This document shows positions 28,289-38,447 of a DNA stretch of 55,627 bases, piece after piece. Numbering within the stretch: position 1 is the stretch's first letter; each line of letters begins with the position of its first letter. This DNA comes from an uncultured Caryophanales bacterium (lineage in GTDB: Bacteria > Bacillota_I > Bacilli_A > RFN20 > CAG-449). The notes under the pieces are model-generated. The model did not search any database. It was not told the origin of the DNA and saw only the letters and a list, made by a program, of their open reading frames with translations. The stretch spans positions 1 to 55,627 of the forward strand of contig CAMEOO010000004.1 in NCBI GenBank assembly GCA_945929875.1. Reading direction: 5' to 3'. The translations under genes were made by a program, and so were the position numbers.

Positions 28289-29626
28289 TTATTTCCTAAC
28301 GATAGCTTTATTCATCCATTTATTGCTTTGCCATCTAAATAGCATCATAACCGCTCTAACGCATTCATCTAAAGCTTGGGCTAAGAAAATACCTAAAAAT
28401 CCTAGATTGAGCCAAATTCCAAGGACCCAGCTTCCTAAAGAAGAGAAGATAAACATTGAGATAATTGCCCCAATTAATGGGAAGACGACATCTCCTGATG
28501 CTTTTAATGAGTTGATAAAAATTAAATTGATGCATCTACCAGTTTCATAGATAAACATATAGGACAAAATACTAGTGGCATAATTAATAACACTTTGATA
28601 ATCCTCTTGATCTTTTACTATTAGGTAAATAATATCCTCCCCAAACAAATTTAGTAAAATAATTACCATTAGTAAAATAGGAAAACAAAGTAAATATGAC
28701 TGATAAGTTCTTTTTTTGGCTTGAAGATATTTTCCTTCACCCACATCGTGACCCACTAAAATGGCATTGGCTTGTCCAAAGGCTACAGAGAATTGATAAA
28801 TGTAAGTCATTATTAAATTAATGTATGATCTAGCTAGCATTTCTGCTTTTGTCAATTGATTAACCGCAGCTGTAACAAATAAGCCAGAAATCGTGTAGCA
28901 GAAAGATTCTAAAGCGGAAGGAAGACCAATTAACAACACTTTCTTTAAATGATAAAAAGAAAATTTTAATGAATAGATTTTATCTTTTAGTAGTATTGGC
29001 GCGGTCACTAAAGAAAGAATCAAAGTAATAATTTGACTGACTAAAGTGGCTATCGCAGCACCTTTAATTCCTAAAGGAGGTATTCCTAGTTTTCCAAAGA
29101 TAAGAATGTAGTTTAATATGACATTTAAGATATTTGAAATAACTGCAATAATAGTCATAAACGCTGGCTTTTGATTTGATCTTAAGTTTGCTGCGATTAT
29201 GTTTACAATTGCGCTACAAGGCATACCAAAACTGACGATGGACAAATATGTCATCGCATCATTAATATACTCTTTTGGGCAGTCGATTAATTGTAGAAGA
29301 TATTTTTGAAAGATTAATAAAATTGCCATTAAGACTAAACTGAGGCAAAAATTAAAAATGATTCCATTATTGAATGCTTTTTTTGCGTCATCTTTCTGTT
29401 TAGCTCCTAAGTATTGAGAAATAACAATTCCAACTCCAGTAGAGCAAATCATTAGAAGAACGTTGAGCATATTGATGACAGTGCTGGCGTTATTCATCGC
29501 TAAAACGTAGTTTTCATTATATGAGTTTATCATTAAAACATCTATTGAGTTTAATAGATTAAATAAGAATAATTGAATGAAAATAGGTATGCCAAGGGAT
29601 AATATGCTAGCTTTTTTCTCTTTCAT
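28289..29626 (-). CDS. MATE family efflux transporter
   Basis: 12-TM-like protein; GVGIVISQYLGAK, GIKGAAIATLVSQ, AFGQANAILVGHDVG. Confidence 0.9.
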   Translation of the reverse strand: MKEKKASILSLGIPIFIQLFLFNLLNSIDVLMINSYNENYVLAMNNASTVINMLNVLLMICSTGVGIVISQYLGAKQKDDAKKAFNNGIIFNFCLSLVLMAILLIFQKYLLQLIDCPKEYINDAMTYLSIVSFGMPCSAIVNIIAANLRSNQKPAFMTIIAVISNILNVILNYILIFGKLGIPPLGIKGAAIATLVSQIITLILSLVTAPILLKDKIYSLKFSFYHLKKVLLIGLPSALESFCYTISGLFVTAAVNQLTKAEMLARSYINLIMTYIYQFSVAFGQANAILVGHDVGEGKYLQAKKRTYQSYLLCFPILLMVIILLNLFGEDIIYLIVKDQEDYQSVINYATSILSYMFIYETGRCINLIFINSLKASGDVVFPLIGAIISMFIFSSLGSWVLGIWLNLGFLGIFLAQALDECVRAVMMLFRWQSNKWMNKAIVRK

Positions 29627-29674
29627 TAATACGTTCCTCCACGAAAAAATAATATATCAAAAAAGCACGATAAT

Positions 29675-29722
29675 ATAAAGGGTATTTTGTTTATTTTTTC
29701 TCAAAAAATATTTACCCTTTAT
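29675..29722. promoter_or_regulatory. Long inverted repeat between divergent MATE and thioesterase genes
   Basis: ATAAAGGGTA ... TACCCTTTAT perfect 10-bp arms with inner TATTTTTT-ctc-AAAAAATA. Confidence 0.5.
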
Positions 29723-29771
29723 TTTTACAAATAATATTTTTATAATTAGTCTATCAAGTGAGGTAATTATT

Positions 29772-30143
29772 ATGAAAATAGGTATTAAAAGAGAAGATAG
29801 ATATATAGTAGATCACACAAATAGTGCTTTAGAAATGGGAAGTGGAGATTTATTAGTTTTAGCTACTCCATCCTTGCTTGCTTTTTTTGAAAATAGCGCA
29901 AAAGAACTTGTAAGAGATTATCTAGAAGAAGGAACTACAACAGTAGGAATAAGCGTGAATATGTCTCACTTAGCTCCAACGAGAATTGGTGATGAAGTGA
30001 TAGTGACTTGCTCTTTAGTGGCTATTGAAAAAAGAATTCTCACCTTTGAACTTGAAGCTAGGGACTCATTCAATTTAATTTCCAAAGCTACTCATCAAAG
30101 ATGCATTGTAAATGAAGAAAAATTCATGTCGAAATTGAAATAA
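29772..30143 (+). CDS. FlK-like thioesterase (hotdog fold)
   Basis: ATPSLLAFFENSAKELVRDYLEEGTTTVGISVNMSHLAPTRIGDEV. Confidence 0.85.
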   Translation: MKIGIKREDRYIVDHTNSALEMGSGDLLVLATPSLLAFFENSAKELVRDYLEEGTTTVGISVNMSHLAPTRIGDEVIVTCSLVAIEKRILTFELEARDSFNLISKATHQRCIVNEEKFMSKLK

Positions 30144-30144
30144 T

Positions 30145-31011
30145 ATGAAAGTAACTTTATTAAAGCCTATAGGATTTTGTCAAGGAGTCATAAAAGCGAT
30201 ATCTAAAGCATATCAGGTAAAAAATGCAAATAAAGATAAAAATGTCTTTGTATTAGGAAAGTTAGTCCATAATGAAAAAGTCATTAAAGACTTAGAAAGT
30301 AAAGGTATTTTTACTTTGGATGTAAATAGTCAAGATATCAGTGAAATTATAAAAAAAATAGATGAGGATGACATTGTTATTTTAACTGCTCATGGCCATA
30401 GCAAAAATATTGAAAAGCTTTTAGATGATAGAAGGATAAAGTATTTTGATACCACTTGCGAAAAAGTAAAAGAAAACATGAGAATTATTAAAGATAATGA
30501 AGCTAACGGTATCATTTATATCGGTAAGAAAAATCATCCAGAAACTATGGCTTCATTAAGTGTCTCAAATAACGTATTTCTTTATGATATCAACGAAGGA
30601 ATTGATTATTCTAAAGTGATTTTTTCTTCTCCGGTTGTCATTAATCAAACTACTCTCTCTTTTTTAGAGATAAGAAAAATACATCTAGATATATTAAATC
30701 ATTTGCCAAGTGCTTTAATTTATGACGAAGTGTGTAACGCGACTAGATTGAGGCAAGAAATGCTTTTATCTAAAAAAGAAGACTATGAGATAATATTTAT
30801 CGTGGGCTCAATCCATTCATCTAATACTGAACAATTATATCGAATTGCAAAAGATAGATATAAAGATTCCTTTGTGGTTAAAGTGAACAGCCTAGAAGAT
30901 GTTAAGAAACTAGATTTATCAAATTACCATACTTGTTTAATAGGAAGTGGGACTTCCACTCCTTTAGAGATAATTGAAGAAATTAAAGACTATTTAGAAG
31001 GGATGAATTAA
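30145..31011 (+). CDS. ispH: 4-hydroxy-3-methylbut-2-enyl diphosphate reductase
   Basis: FCQGVIKAI, VLGKLVHNEKV, TAHGHS, DTTCEKV, VCNATRLRQ (three cluster Cys). Confidence 0.94.
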   Translation: MKVTLLKPIGFCQGVIKAISKAYQVKNANKDKNVFVLGKLVHNEKVIKDLESKGIFTLDVNSQDISEIIKKIDEDDIVILTAHGHSKNIEKLLDDRRIKYFDTTCEKVKENMRIIKDNEANGIIYIGKKNHPETMASLSVSNNVFLYDINEGIDYSKVIFSSPVVINQTTLSFLEIRKIHLDILNHLPSALIYDEVCNATRLRQEMLLSKKEDYEIIFIVGSIHSSNTEQLYRIAKDRYKDSFVVKVNSLEDVKKLDLSNYHTCLIGSGTSTPLEIIEEIKDYLEGMN

Positions 31012-31739
31012 TGGAAGAAAATTTTAAATTGACAAAAAAGTTGAATCACATCGCCTTTATTATGGATGGAAATGGCAGGTGGGCAAAAAAAAGAGGCCTA
31101 TCTAGAACTAAGGGCCATAAGGAAGGGTGTAAAAGAATTGGTGAAATATTTTCAGCATGTCGAAAATATGGAATAAGAGTCTTTACTATTTATGCCTTTT
31201 CTACTGAGAATTGGAATCGCCCTAAAAAAGAAATTGATTATTTATTTAATTACCTAGAATCATTTTTTAATGAAAATATTGAAAGATTTGTTAAAGAAGG
31301 AGTTAGAGTTCAACATATGGGTGATCCTTCTAAACTTCCTATTAAAACCCAAAAAATATTAAAAGAAGCTATAGAAAGAACAAAACACAATGATAAAAAT
31401 GTATTTAATATCTGTTTAAATTATGGTTCTAGACAAGAAATAGTTTCTAGCGTTAAAAAGATTATTAAAGATGTGAAAGATAAAAAAATAAATGTTGATG
31501 ATATCGACGAACATTTATTTTATCAATACTTAGATTCAGGAAATCTAGAAGAAGTAGATTTATTGATTAGAACTTCTGGTGAACAAAGATTATCTAATTT
31601 CTTGCTTTATCAATTAGCGTATGCTGAATTTATTTTTACTCCAACTTATTGGCCAGATTTTAATGAAGAAGAATTAGTTAAGTGCTTAAAAGAATATTGC
31701 TCACGAGAAAGAAGATTTGGTGCGATAAAAGAAGATTAA
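31011..31739 (+). CDS. uppS: Undecaprenyl diphosphate synthase
   Basis: HIAFIMDGNGRWAKKRGL, GHKEG, FSTENWNRPK, RTSGEQRLSNFLLYQLAYAEF. Confidence 0.95.
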   Translation: MEENFKLTKKLNHIAFIMDGNGRWAKKRGLSRTKGHKEGCKRIGEIFSACRKYGIRVFTIYAFSTENWNRPKKEIDYLFNYLESFFNENIERFVKEGVRVQHMGDPSKLPIKTQKILKEAIERTKHNDKNVFNICLNYGSRQEIVSSVKKIIKDVKDKKINVDDIDEHLFYQYLDSGNLEEVDLLIRTSGEQRLSNFLLYQLAYAEFIFTPTYWPDFNEEELVKCLKEYCSRERRFGAIKED

Positions 31740-33583
31740 GCTTTTAATTTATTAATTAAAGATGTCAATGTAAATAAATCGACGTGACATCTTTTTTCTT
31801 GCTGATCAATTGTTCCTTTTTGGATAAATTCATTTTTTAAACAAACTCGATGAATTTGATTTTTATAGCCTAGATCATTTAATAATGCAATGACATGATA
31901 ACTAAATCCTTGCTCAATAGCATAAGGATCATAGATAACAATATTTTTATAGTCTAATAATTCTTTTAATAACTCTTTATCAAGAGGAGATTGGAAAATT
32001 GCATTAATGATTGTAATTCCAAGATTTAGAGAAAGAATTTCATTTAATTTTGGGCCAAAGGTGATTAAGCATACTTTTTCATTATCTACTTTTGTTTCAT
32101 ATAACCACTTTCCATATTTAATTTCTTCAATTTTTCTTTCTTGATTTTTTAAATATCCTACTGGGTATCTTATCGCTAAAGGATGAGGGAAGGTTTTACT
32201 AAAATTAATTAATGAAATAATTTGATTTTGATCTTTTCCCATACATACTGACATATTAGGCATATTTAATAAAAATGATTCATCAAAAATACCTTGATGA
32301 GTTTCTCCATCACTACCCACTAAACCTGAGCGGTCGATTAAGAAAGTGACGGGTAAATCCATTCTGGCAACATCGTGATTAATTTGATCGTATGCTCTTT
32401 GTAAGAAGGTAGAGTATAGACATACGTAAGGGTGTTTATTTAATAAAGCATAGCCAGAACAAAAAGTAACAGCGTGTTCTTCGCTGATTCCAAAGTCTAA
32501 AGCTTGATCTTGATATTTTTCTAAAAGATAATCCATTTTGCTCCCATAAGCGGTGCTAGCTAAAACTAATATCGAATCCTTATTTTCATTTAAAACTATA
32601 TCCATTTCTTTAGAAACAACTTCACATATTTGAGTCTCATCCTTTGGGGTAGTGTCAATTTGAATTCCATTTTGTATATTAAAAGGCTTTACGCTATGGT
32701 AGGAAGAATTTTCAACTTCAGAATATTTATATCCTTTCCCTTTTATTGTAGAAACATGAATTATTACGGATGATTTTTTCTTTTTAGCCTTATTAAATGC
32801 TCTTTCCATCTCCTTAAAGTCATATCCATCTACATTGCCAATATAATAAAATCCAAACATTTCAAAATAATTGTTTTTAAGCAGTATTTTTTTTATGAAA
32901 TCTTTTGTTCTTTTCAAAAAAGAGAATATCGCTCTTGTAAATCTATTCTTATCCATTCTCTTACTATATTTTTCTTTGAAATTCATGTATTTTTCCGATA
33001 AGCGAATTGATTGAAGCATGTTGTGGAAGGCTCCAACTGGTTGAGAAATAGACATGTTATTATCGTTAATCACGATGATAACTTTATGTTTTAAATAATC
33101 TTGACTATTTAAAGCTTCAAAAGCTAATCCATTTGAAATGGATGAGTCGCCAATTACTGTCACAATAGAGTAATCTTCATTATTTTGATCTCTAGCTAAA
33201 GCCATGCCTAGAGCGCTGGAAATAGAAGTAGAAGAGTGACCTGCTTCAAAGGGATCGTATTCTGATTCTTTTCTTTTTTGAAATCCATCTACTCCATTTT
33301 CTTTTCTTAGGTTATCTAATGATCTTCCAGAAAGTATCTTGTGAGTGTAGCATTGATGACCAACGTCAAAAAGAAGCTTGTCTTTTGGAAAAGAAAAAGC
33401 CTTATGCAAAGCGACAGTTAGTTCAACTACTCCAAGATTTGAAGCTAGATGACCTCCATTAACACTGCATTTTTCAATAATGTAATTTCTAATTTGATTA
33501 CTTAATTCTTTTAATTCTTTAGTGCTCTTTTCTTTCAAATTACACTTTGAAACTTGATTGATGAAATCTTGATTATCTTCCAT
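31736..33583 (-). CDS. dxs: 1-deoxy-D-xylulose-5-phosphate synthase
   Basis: HLASNLGVVELTVALH, DVGHQCYTHKILSGR, GHSSTSISSALG, FGISEEHAVTF; start trimmed to MEDNQ. Confidence 0.92.
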   Translation of the reverse strand: MEDNQDFINQVSKCNLKEKSTKELKELSNQIRNYIIEKCSVNGGHLASNLGVVELTVALHKAFSFPKDKLLFDVGHQCYTHKILSGRSLDNLRKENGVDGFQKRKESEYDPFEAGHSSTSISSALGMALARDQNNEDYSIVTVIGDSSISNGLAFEALNSQDYLKHKVIIVINDNNMSISQPVGAFHNMLQSIRLSEKYMNFKEKYSKRMDKNRFTRAIFSFLKRTKDFIKKILLKNNYFEMFGFYYIGNVDGYDFKEMERAFNKAKKKKSSVIIHVSTIKGKGYKYSEVENSSYHSVKPFNIQNGIQIDTTPKDETQICEVVSKEMDIVLNENKDSILVLASTAYGSKMDYLLEKYQDQALDFGISEEHAVTFCSGYALLNKHPYVCLYSTFLQRAYDQINHDVARMDLPVTFLIDRSGLVGSDGETHQGIFDESFLLNMPNMSVCMGKDQNQIISLINFSKTFPHPLAIRYPVGYLKNQERKIEEIKYGKWLYETKVDNEKVCLITFGPKLNEILSLNLGITIINAIFQSPLDKELLKELLDYKNIVIYDPYAIEQGFSYHVIALLNDLGYKNQIHRVCLKNEFIQKGTIDQQEKRCHVDLFTLTSLINKLKA

Positions 33584-33741
33584 TAATTCTCTCCTTGGTG
33601 TCACTTGTAAATTGTATCACTATTTATTATTTAAAGAAAGATATAATTTATTAATTGAAATTAAGCAAAATGTATAATAGAAGTACTTTAAAATACACAT
33701 AGTTATTGTTTATGCGATAATATGATGAACTTGTTACTATT

Positions 33742-33774
33742 ATTATTTTCGTGGTCATGACTACGAAAAATAAT
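33742..33774. promoter_or_regulatory. Near-perfect palindrome upstream of uvrA
   Basis: ATTATTTTCGTGGTCA / TGACTACGAAAAATAAT. Confidence 0.55.
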
Positions 33775-33843
33775 TTAATTATTTTCAAGTTTCATTTTTA
33801 AGTATATTTTTATGTGGTAAAATAAAGTATTGGAAGAATTTAG

Positions 33844-36699
33844 GTGAAGAGTATGGCTAGTAAAGAAATAGTTGTAAAAGGCGCAAGAGAGAATAATTTA
33901 AAAAATATTAATATTAGTTTACCAAAAGAAAAATTAATTGTTTTTACTGGGGTATCAGGAAGTGGTAAATCCACTTTAGCTTTCGATACCATTTATAATG
34001 AAGGTCAAAGGAGATATGTAGAGAGTTTATCAAGCTACGCTAGACAATTTTTAGGCAACGTGGAAAAACCAGATGTCGATGCGATTGAAGGATTATCTCC
34101 GGCTATTGCAATCGATCAAAAAACCACTTCTCACAATCCTAGATCAACGGTAGGTACAGTAACTGAAATCTATGATTATCTTCGTTTATTATTCGCTAGA
34201 ATCGGCGTTCCTTATTGTCCAAATCATCATAAACCAATCGTCAAATTTACTCCTAGACAAATGATCGATATCATCAAAAAGAAACCGCTAGGAAGCAAGA
34301 TTATTATTTTAGCCCCAATTGTATATAATGAAAAAGGCACTCAAAAAGAAGTGTTAGAAAAAATTAAGAATTTAGGCTATGAAAGAATAAGATTAGAAAG
34401 AAAGGATTTTTATAGAATTAATGAAGTCCCTCCGCTAGAAAAGAATAATAAGCATTTTATCGATGTAGTTATCGATCGACTCATCTTAAAAGAAGATTCT
34501 GATTCAAGATTATATGAAAGTATAGAAAATGCTTTAGATGTCGCAAATGGGTATGTAATTATTTATTCTGAAGGAGAAGAAACTTTGTTTAGTGAGCATC
34601 AAGCTTGCCCTGAATGTGGATTTTCAATTCCTCCTCTTGAACCAAGATTATTCTCATTTAACGCACCATTAGGATGCTGCCCTGAATGTCATGGGTTAGG
34701 ACTTAAAAGAGAAGCGGTAGAAGAACTAATTGTTCCAAATCCAAATTTATCAATTAACCAAGGAGCAATCGTCTATTATAAAAATATTATTAATACGACA
34801 AATATTGAATGGCAAGAATTTGATTACTTATTAAATTACTATGGAATTTCAAAAGATATCCCATATCGTAAAATACCAGAAGATCAAAGAAAAATCATTT
34901 TATATGGTTCTCCTACTCCTATTCAATTTAAACTTACTTCCTCTTCGGGGAATGTGATGAATCGAACTGGAATAGAGGGAATTAAAACTAAAATTGATCG
35001 AATGTATTTGACCACTTCTAGCGAATTTATGCGTGATTACTATGGTTCTTTTATGCTTGATTCAGTTTGTACTACTTGTAATGGAGCAAGGCTAAATGAA
35101 AGTACTTTATCTGTAAAAGTGGGTGGATTAAATATATATGAAGTAACTAAACTATCGCTAAAAGACTTGCTATCATTTTTAGATAATTTACAATTAACTC
35201 CACAAGAAAAAGAAATAGCGAACTTGGTGTTAAAAGAAATTAAGAATCGAGTTTCTTTCCTTGTCGATGTTGGACTTGAATACCTAACTCTAGCGAGAAT
35301 GGCGATGACTCTTTCAGGAGGAGAAAGTCAAAGAATTAGATTAGCTACGCAAATTGGCTCAAAACTTTCTGGCGTTTTATATGTTTTAGATGAACCTTCA
35401 ATTGGTCTTCATCAAAGAGATAACGATCGTTTAATAAAAACATTAAAAGAAATGAGAGATTTAGGAAATACTTTAATCGTTGTTGAACATGATGAAGACA
35501 CGATGCTTGCAAGTGACTTCCTCGTGGACATTGGCCCTGGAGCAGGAGTTCACGGAGGCAATGTAGTCAGCGCTGGTACTCCAGAAGAAGTTATGAATGA
35601 TCCTTCTTCTTTAACCGGACAATATCTATCAGGGAAAAAATTCATTCCAGTTCCTAATTTTAGAGGAAAAGGTAATGGTAAGTTTATTACTATTAAGAAG
35701 GCTAGTTGCAATAATTTGAAAAATATTGACGTCAAGATTCCTCTTGGTTTATTTTGTTGTATCACCGGGGTATCAGGAAGTGGTAAGTCAAGTCTAATTA
35801 CTGAAATCTTATATAAAACTGTTAGAAATAAACTTTATAATACTAAAGAAATCCCAGGAAAAAACGAAGGGGTTTTAGGAATAGAAAATATCGATAAAGT
35901 TATCAATGTATCTCAAGAACCAATTGGAAGAACTCCAAGAAGTAATCCAGCCACTTATATAGGAGTGTTTGATGATATAAGAGATTTATTTGCTAGCACG
36001 ATTGAAGCAAAAGCAAGAGGCTATTCTAAGGGTAGATTTTCCTTTAATGTTAAAGGAGGAAGATGTGAAAAATGTGAAGGAGATGGAGTAAAAAGAATTT
36101 CGATGAATTTCCTTCCAGATGTCTATGTCACTTGCGATGAATGTGGAGGAAAAAGATATAATGAAGAGACTTTGCAAGTCACTTATAAAGGAAAGAATGT
36201 CTTCGATGTTTTAGATATGACATGTGAAGATGCTGCGGAATTTTTCAAAAACGTTCCTTCAATATATCGTAAAGTGCAAACTCTCGTCGATGTTGGACTA
36301 GGCTATATTAAGTTAGGACAAAGTTCAACTACCTTATCTGGAGGAGAAAGTCAAAGAGTCAAACTCGCTTATGAACTACAAAGAAGATCAACAGGTAATA
36401 CGCTATATATTCTTGATGAACCTACAACTGGTCTTCACGTCGATGATATTAGGTGTCTACTAAATGTTTTAAATACTATTGTCAATAATGGTAACAGCGT
36501 AGTAGTAATTGAACATAACTTAGACGTAATTAAGTGTGCGGATTACATTATTGATCTAGGCCCTGAAGGAGGAGACCAAGGTGGACAAATCGTTTGTCAA
36601 GGAACTCCAGAAGAAGTATCTTTATGCGATAAATCTTATACAGGGCAATATCTAAAAAAGATTATTGAGCGCGATAAAAATCGGGCTAAAAATCTATAG
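33844..36699 (+). CDS. uvrA: Excinuclease ABC subunit A
   Basis: Two ABC cassettes (TGVSGSGKSTLAFDTIYNEGQRRY, LSGGESQRI, LSGGESQRVKLA) and zinc fingers; start may be GTG 33844 or ATG 33853. Confidence 0.97.
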   Translation: MKSMASKEIVVKGARENNLKNINISLPKEKLIVFTGVSGSGKSTLAFDTIYNEGQRRYVESLSSYARQFLGNVEKPDVDAIEGLSPAIAIDQKTTSHNPRSTVGTVTEIYDYLRLLFARIGVPYCPNHHKPIVKFTPRQMIDIIKKKPLGSKIIILAPIVYNEKGTQKEVLEKIKNLGYERIRLERKDFYRINEVPPLEKNNKHFIDVVIDRLILKEDSDSRLYESIENALDVANGYVIIYSEGEETLFSEHQACPECGFSIPPLEPRLFSFNAPLGCCPECHGLGLKREAVEELIVPNPNLSINQGAIVYYKNIINTTNIEWQEFDYLLNYYGISKDIPYRKIPEDQRKIILYGSPTPIQFKLTSSSGNVMNRTGIEGIKTKIDRMYLTTSSEFMRDYYGSFMLDSVCTTCNGARLNESTLSVKVGGLNIYEVTKLSLKDLLSFLDNLQLTPQEKEIANLVLKEIKNRVSFLVDVGLEYLTLARMAMTLSGGESQRIRLATQIGSKLSGVLYVLDEPSIGLHQRDNDRLIKTLKEMRDLGNTLIVVEHDEDTMLASDFLVDIGPGAGVHGGNVVSAGTPEEVMNDPSSLTGQYLSGKKFIPVPNFRGKGNGKFITIKKASCNNLKNIDVKIPLGLFCCITGVSGSGKSSLITEILYKTVRNKLYNTKEIPGKNEGVLGIENIDKVINVSQEPIGRTPRSNPATYIGVFDDIRDLFASTIEAKARGYSKGRFSFNVKGGRCEKCEGDGVKRISMNFLPDVYVTCDECGGKRYNEETLQVTYKGKNVFDVLDMTCEDAAEFFKNVPSIYRKVQTLVDVGLGYIKLGQSSTTLSGGESQRVKLAYELQRRSTGNTLYILDEPTTGLHVDDIRCLLNVLNTIVNNGNSVVVIEHNLDVIKCADYIIDLGPEGGDQGGQIVCQGTPEEVSLCDKSYTGQYLKKIIERDKNRAKNL

Positions 36700-36702
36700 T
36701 TA

Positions 36703-36731
36703 TTGTAAATATAGTAATTAATTGTTATTAT
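36703..36731 (+). promoter_or_regulatory. Promoter of PPi-PFK gene
   Basis: TTGTAA-N17-TATTAT. Confidence 0.55.
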
Positions 36732-36762
36732 CATAACGGGAATGAATTTAAGGAGAAAAATC

Positions 36763-37950
36763 GTGAAAAATGCAGTTTATTTTCAATCGGGAGGACCTAC
36801 TTCAGTAATTAATACTTCTTTTTTAGGTGTGATTAAAAAATACCAAGAAAATGATGAAGTAGATGTTCTTTATGGATCAAAATATGGAATTCAAGGTCTT
36901 ATTGACGACGACTTAATTTTGATTGATAAAAATAAAGACTATTCCTCTTTATCTAAAATTCCTGGAGCAATACTTGGAAGTGCACGCGTAAAACTATCTA
37001 ATGAATTTGATAAAACTTATTATCAGATTCTAGATACTTTAAAGAAACACTCTATCGAATATATATTCATTAATGGCGGAAATGATTCGATGGATACTGG
37101 GAATAAACTTCTTTCCTTCCTTAAAAAAGAGAACTATAAGTGTCAAGTAGTTGGAATTTGTAAAACTATCGATAACGATTTAGAAGAGATGGATTTTAGC
37201 CCAGGGTTTCCTTCTGCTGTTAATTATATAGTTAAATCAATAATGGAGATTTCTCTTGATACAAGATCCTATAAAAAAGGAAGGGTCACTATTGTTGAAA
37301 CTATGGGTAGAGATGCCGGTTGGCTTTGCGCTTCTAGTTTTCTTGCAAATGACTTTGGCTATGGCCCAGACTTAATTTATCTTCCAGAAGTTAATTTTAA
37401 CGTCAATAATTTCTTAGAAGATGTAAAAAAAGTCTATCAAGAACAAGGGAGAGTTTTAGTTTGCGTTTCCGAAGCCTTAAAAGATAATAGAGGTAATTAC
37501 ATCTTTAACGATAACTCAAAGTTAGATTCATTTGGACACACTCAACTTGGATCTATATCTAAAACGCTTTGCGACATCGTAAAAGAAAAACTAAACTACC
37601 CAACTCGAGCGATTGAATTTAATTTAATGCAACGTTGCTCTTCACACATTCAAAGTAAACTCGATACAAAGGTCGCCCTTGAATGTGGAGAAAATGCATA
37701 TAATTTTGCCTTAGATAAAAAAAGTGGAGTTATTTGTGTAAGAATTGATAACGGGAAGATCAATTATAGGATAGAGAATTTTGAAAAAATCGCTAACAGG
37801 ATAAGAAGAGTTCCTTTAGAATTTATAAGTGAAGAAGGAAATGGATTATCAAAAAAAGGAAAAGAATATTTTGAGTTTTTTAAAGATGATTCTTTAAAAA
37901 TCGATATTCCAGAAGATTTAAAAGGAGTTACAAATGGAAAGAATAGCTAA
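36763..37950 (+). CDS. Phosphofructokinase, PPi-dependent type
   Basis: GGNDSMDT and CKTIDNDL motifs (PPi-type residues); GTG start at 36763 after SD AAGGAG. Confidence 0.88.
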   Translation: MKNAVYFQSGGPTSVINTSFLGVIKKYQENDEVDVLYGSKYGIQGLIDDDLILIDKNKDYSSLSKIPGAILGSARVKLSNEFDKTYYQILDTLKKHSIEYIFINGGNDSMDTGNKLLSFLKKENYKCQVVGICKTIDNDLEEMDFSPGFPSAVNYIVKSIMEISLDTRSYKKGRVTIVETMGRDAGWLCASSFLANDFGYGPDLIYLPEVNFNVNNFLEDVKKVYQEQGRVLVCVSEALKDNRGNYIFNDNSKLDSFGHTQLGSISKTLCDIVKEKLNYPTRAIEFNLMQRCSSHIQSKLDTKVALECGENAYNFALDKKSGVICVRIDNGKINYRIENFEKIANRIRRVPLEFISEEGNGLSKKGKEYFEFFKDDSLKIDIPEDLKGVTNGKNS

Positions 37951-38446
37951 ATTTGAAAAAGTTTCATTGAAGCAATTTTTAGAAGGTGCAAAAGAATTTT
38001 TACCAACTTTAAATGAAGATCAACTTAAAGAATTGTACGATAATATTAAATTACCAAAAAGAGCTACTAAAGCTTCCGCTGGATACGATTTTTTTACTTA
38101 TGTTGATTTGACTTTAAATCCAGGAGAAACCTTAAAGGTTCCTACTGGAATTAGATGTAAAATCGAAGATAATTACGTTTTATTAATCGCACCTCGCTCT
38201 AGTTTAGGATTTAAGTATCGATTACAATTAGATAATACCATTGGAGTTATCGATAGCGATTACTACAACGCAAAAAATGAAGGGCATATTTTTATAAAAA
38301 TCACTAATGATTCAAAGAATAATAAACAAATGAAGGTTAATGCTTTAGAAGGATTTGCTCAAGGAATATTTGTTCAATATGGAATTACTATTGATGATGA
38401 AGTAAATGAAATAAGAACTGGAGGATTTGGCTCCACCAATAAATAA
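37934..38446 (+). CDS. dut: dUTP diphosphatase
   Basis: ATKASAGYDF, APRSSLGFKYRLQLDNTIGVIDSDYY, RTGGFGSTNK. Confidence 0.9.
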   Translation: MERIAKFEKVSLKQFLEGAKEFLPTLNEDQLKELYDNIKLPKRATKASAGYDFFTYVDLTLNPGETLKVPTGIRCKIEDNYVLLIAPRSSLGFKYRLQLDNTIGVIDSDYYNAKNEGHIFIKITNDSKNNKQMKVNALEGFAQGIFVQYGITIDDEVNEIRTGGFGSTNK

Positions 38447-38447
38447 A

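Noticed and set aside
31736-31739. Overlapping stops of uppS and dxs as a special regulatory site
   Set aside because: Simple 4-nt convergent overlap, common in compact genomes
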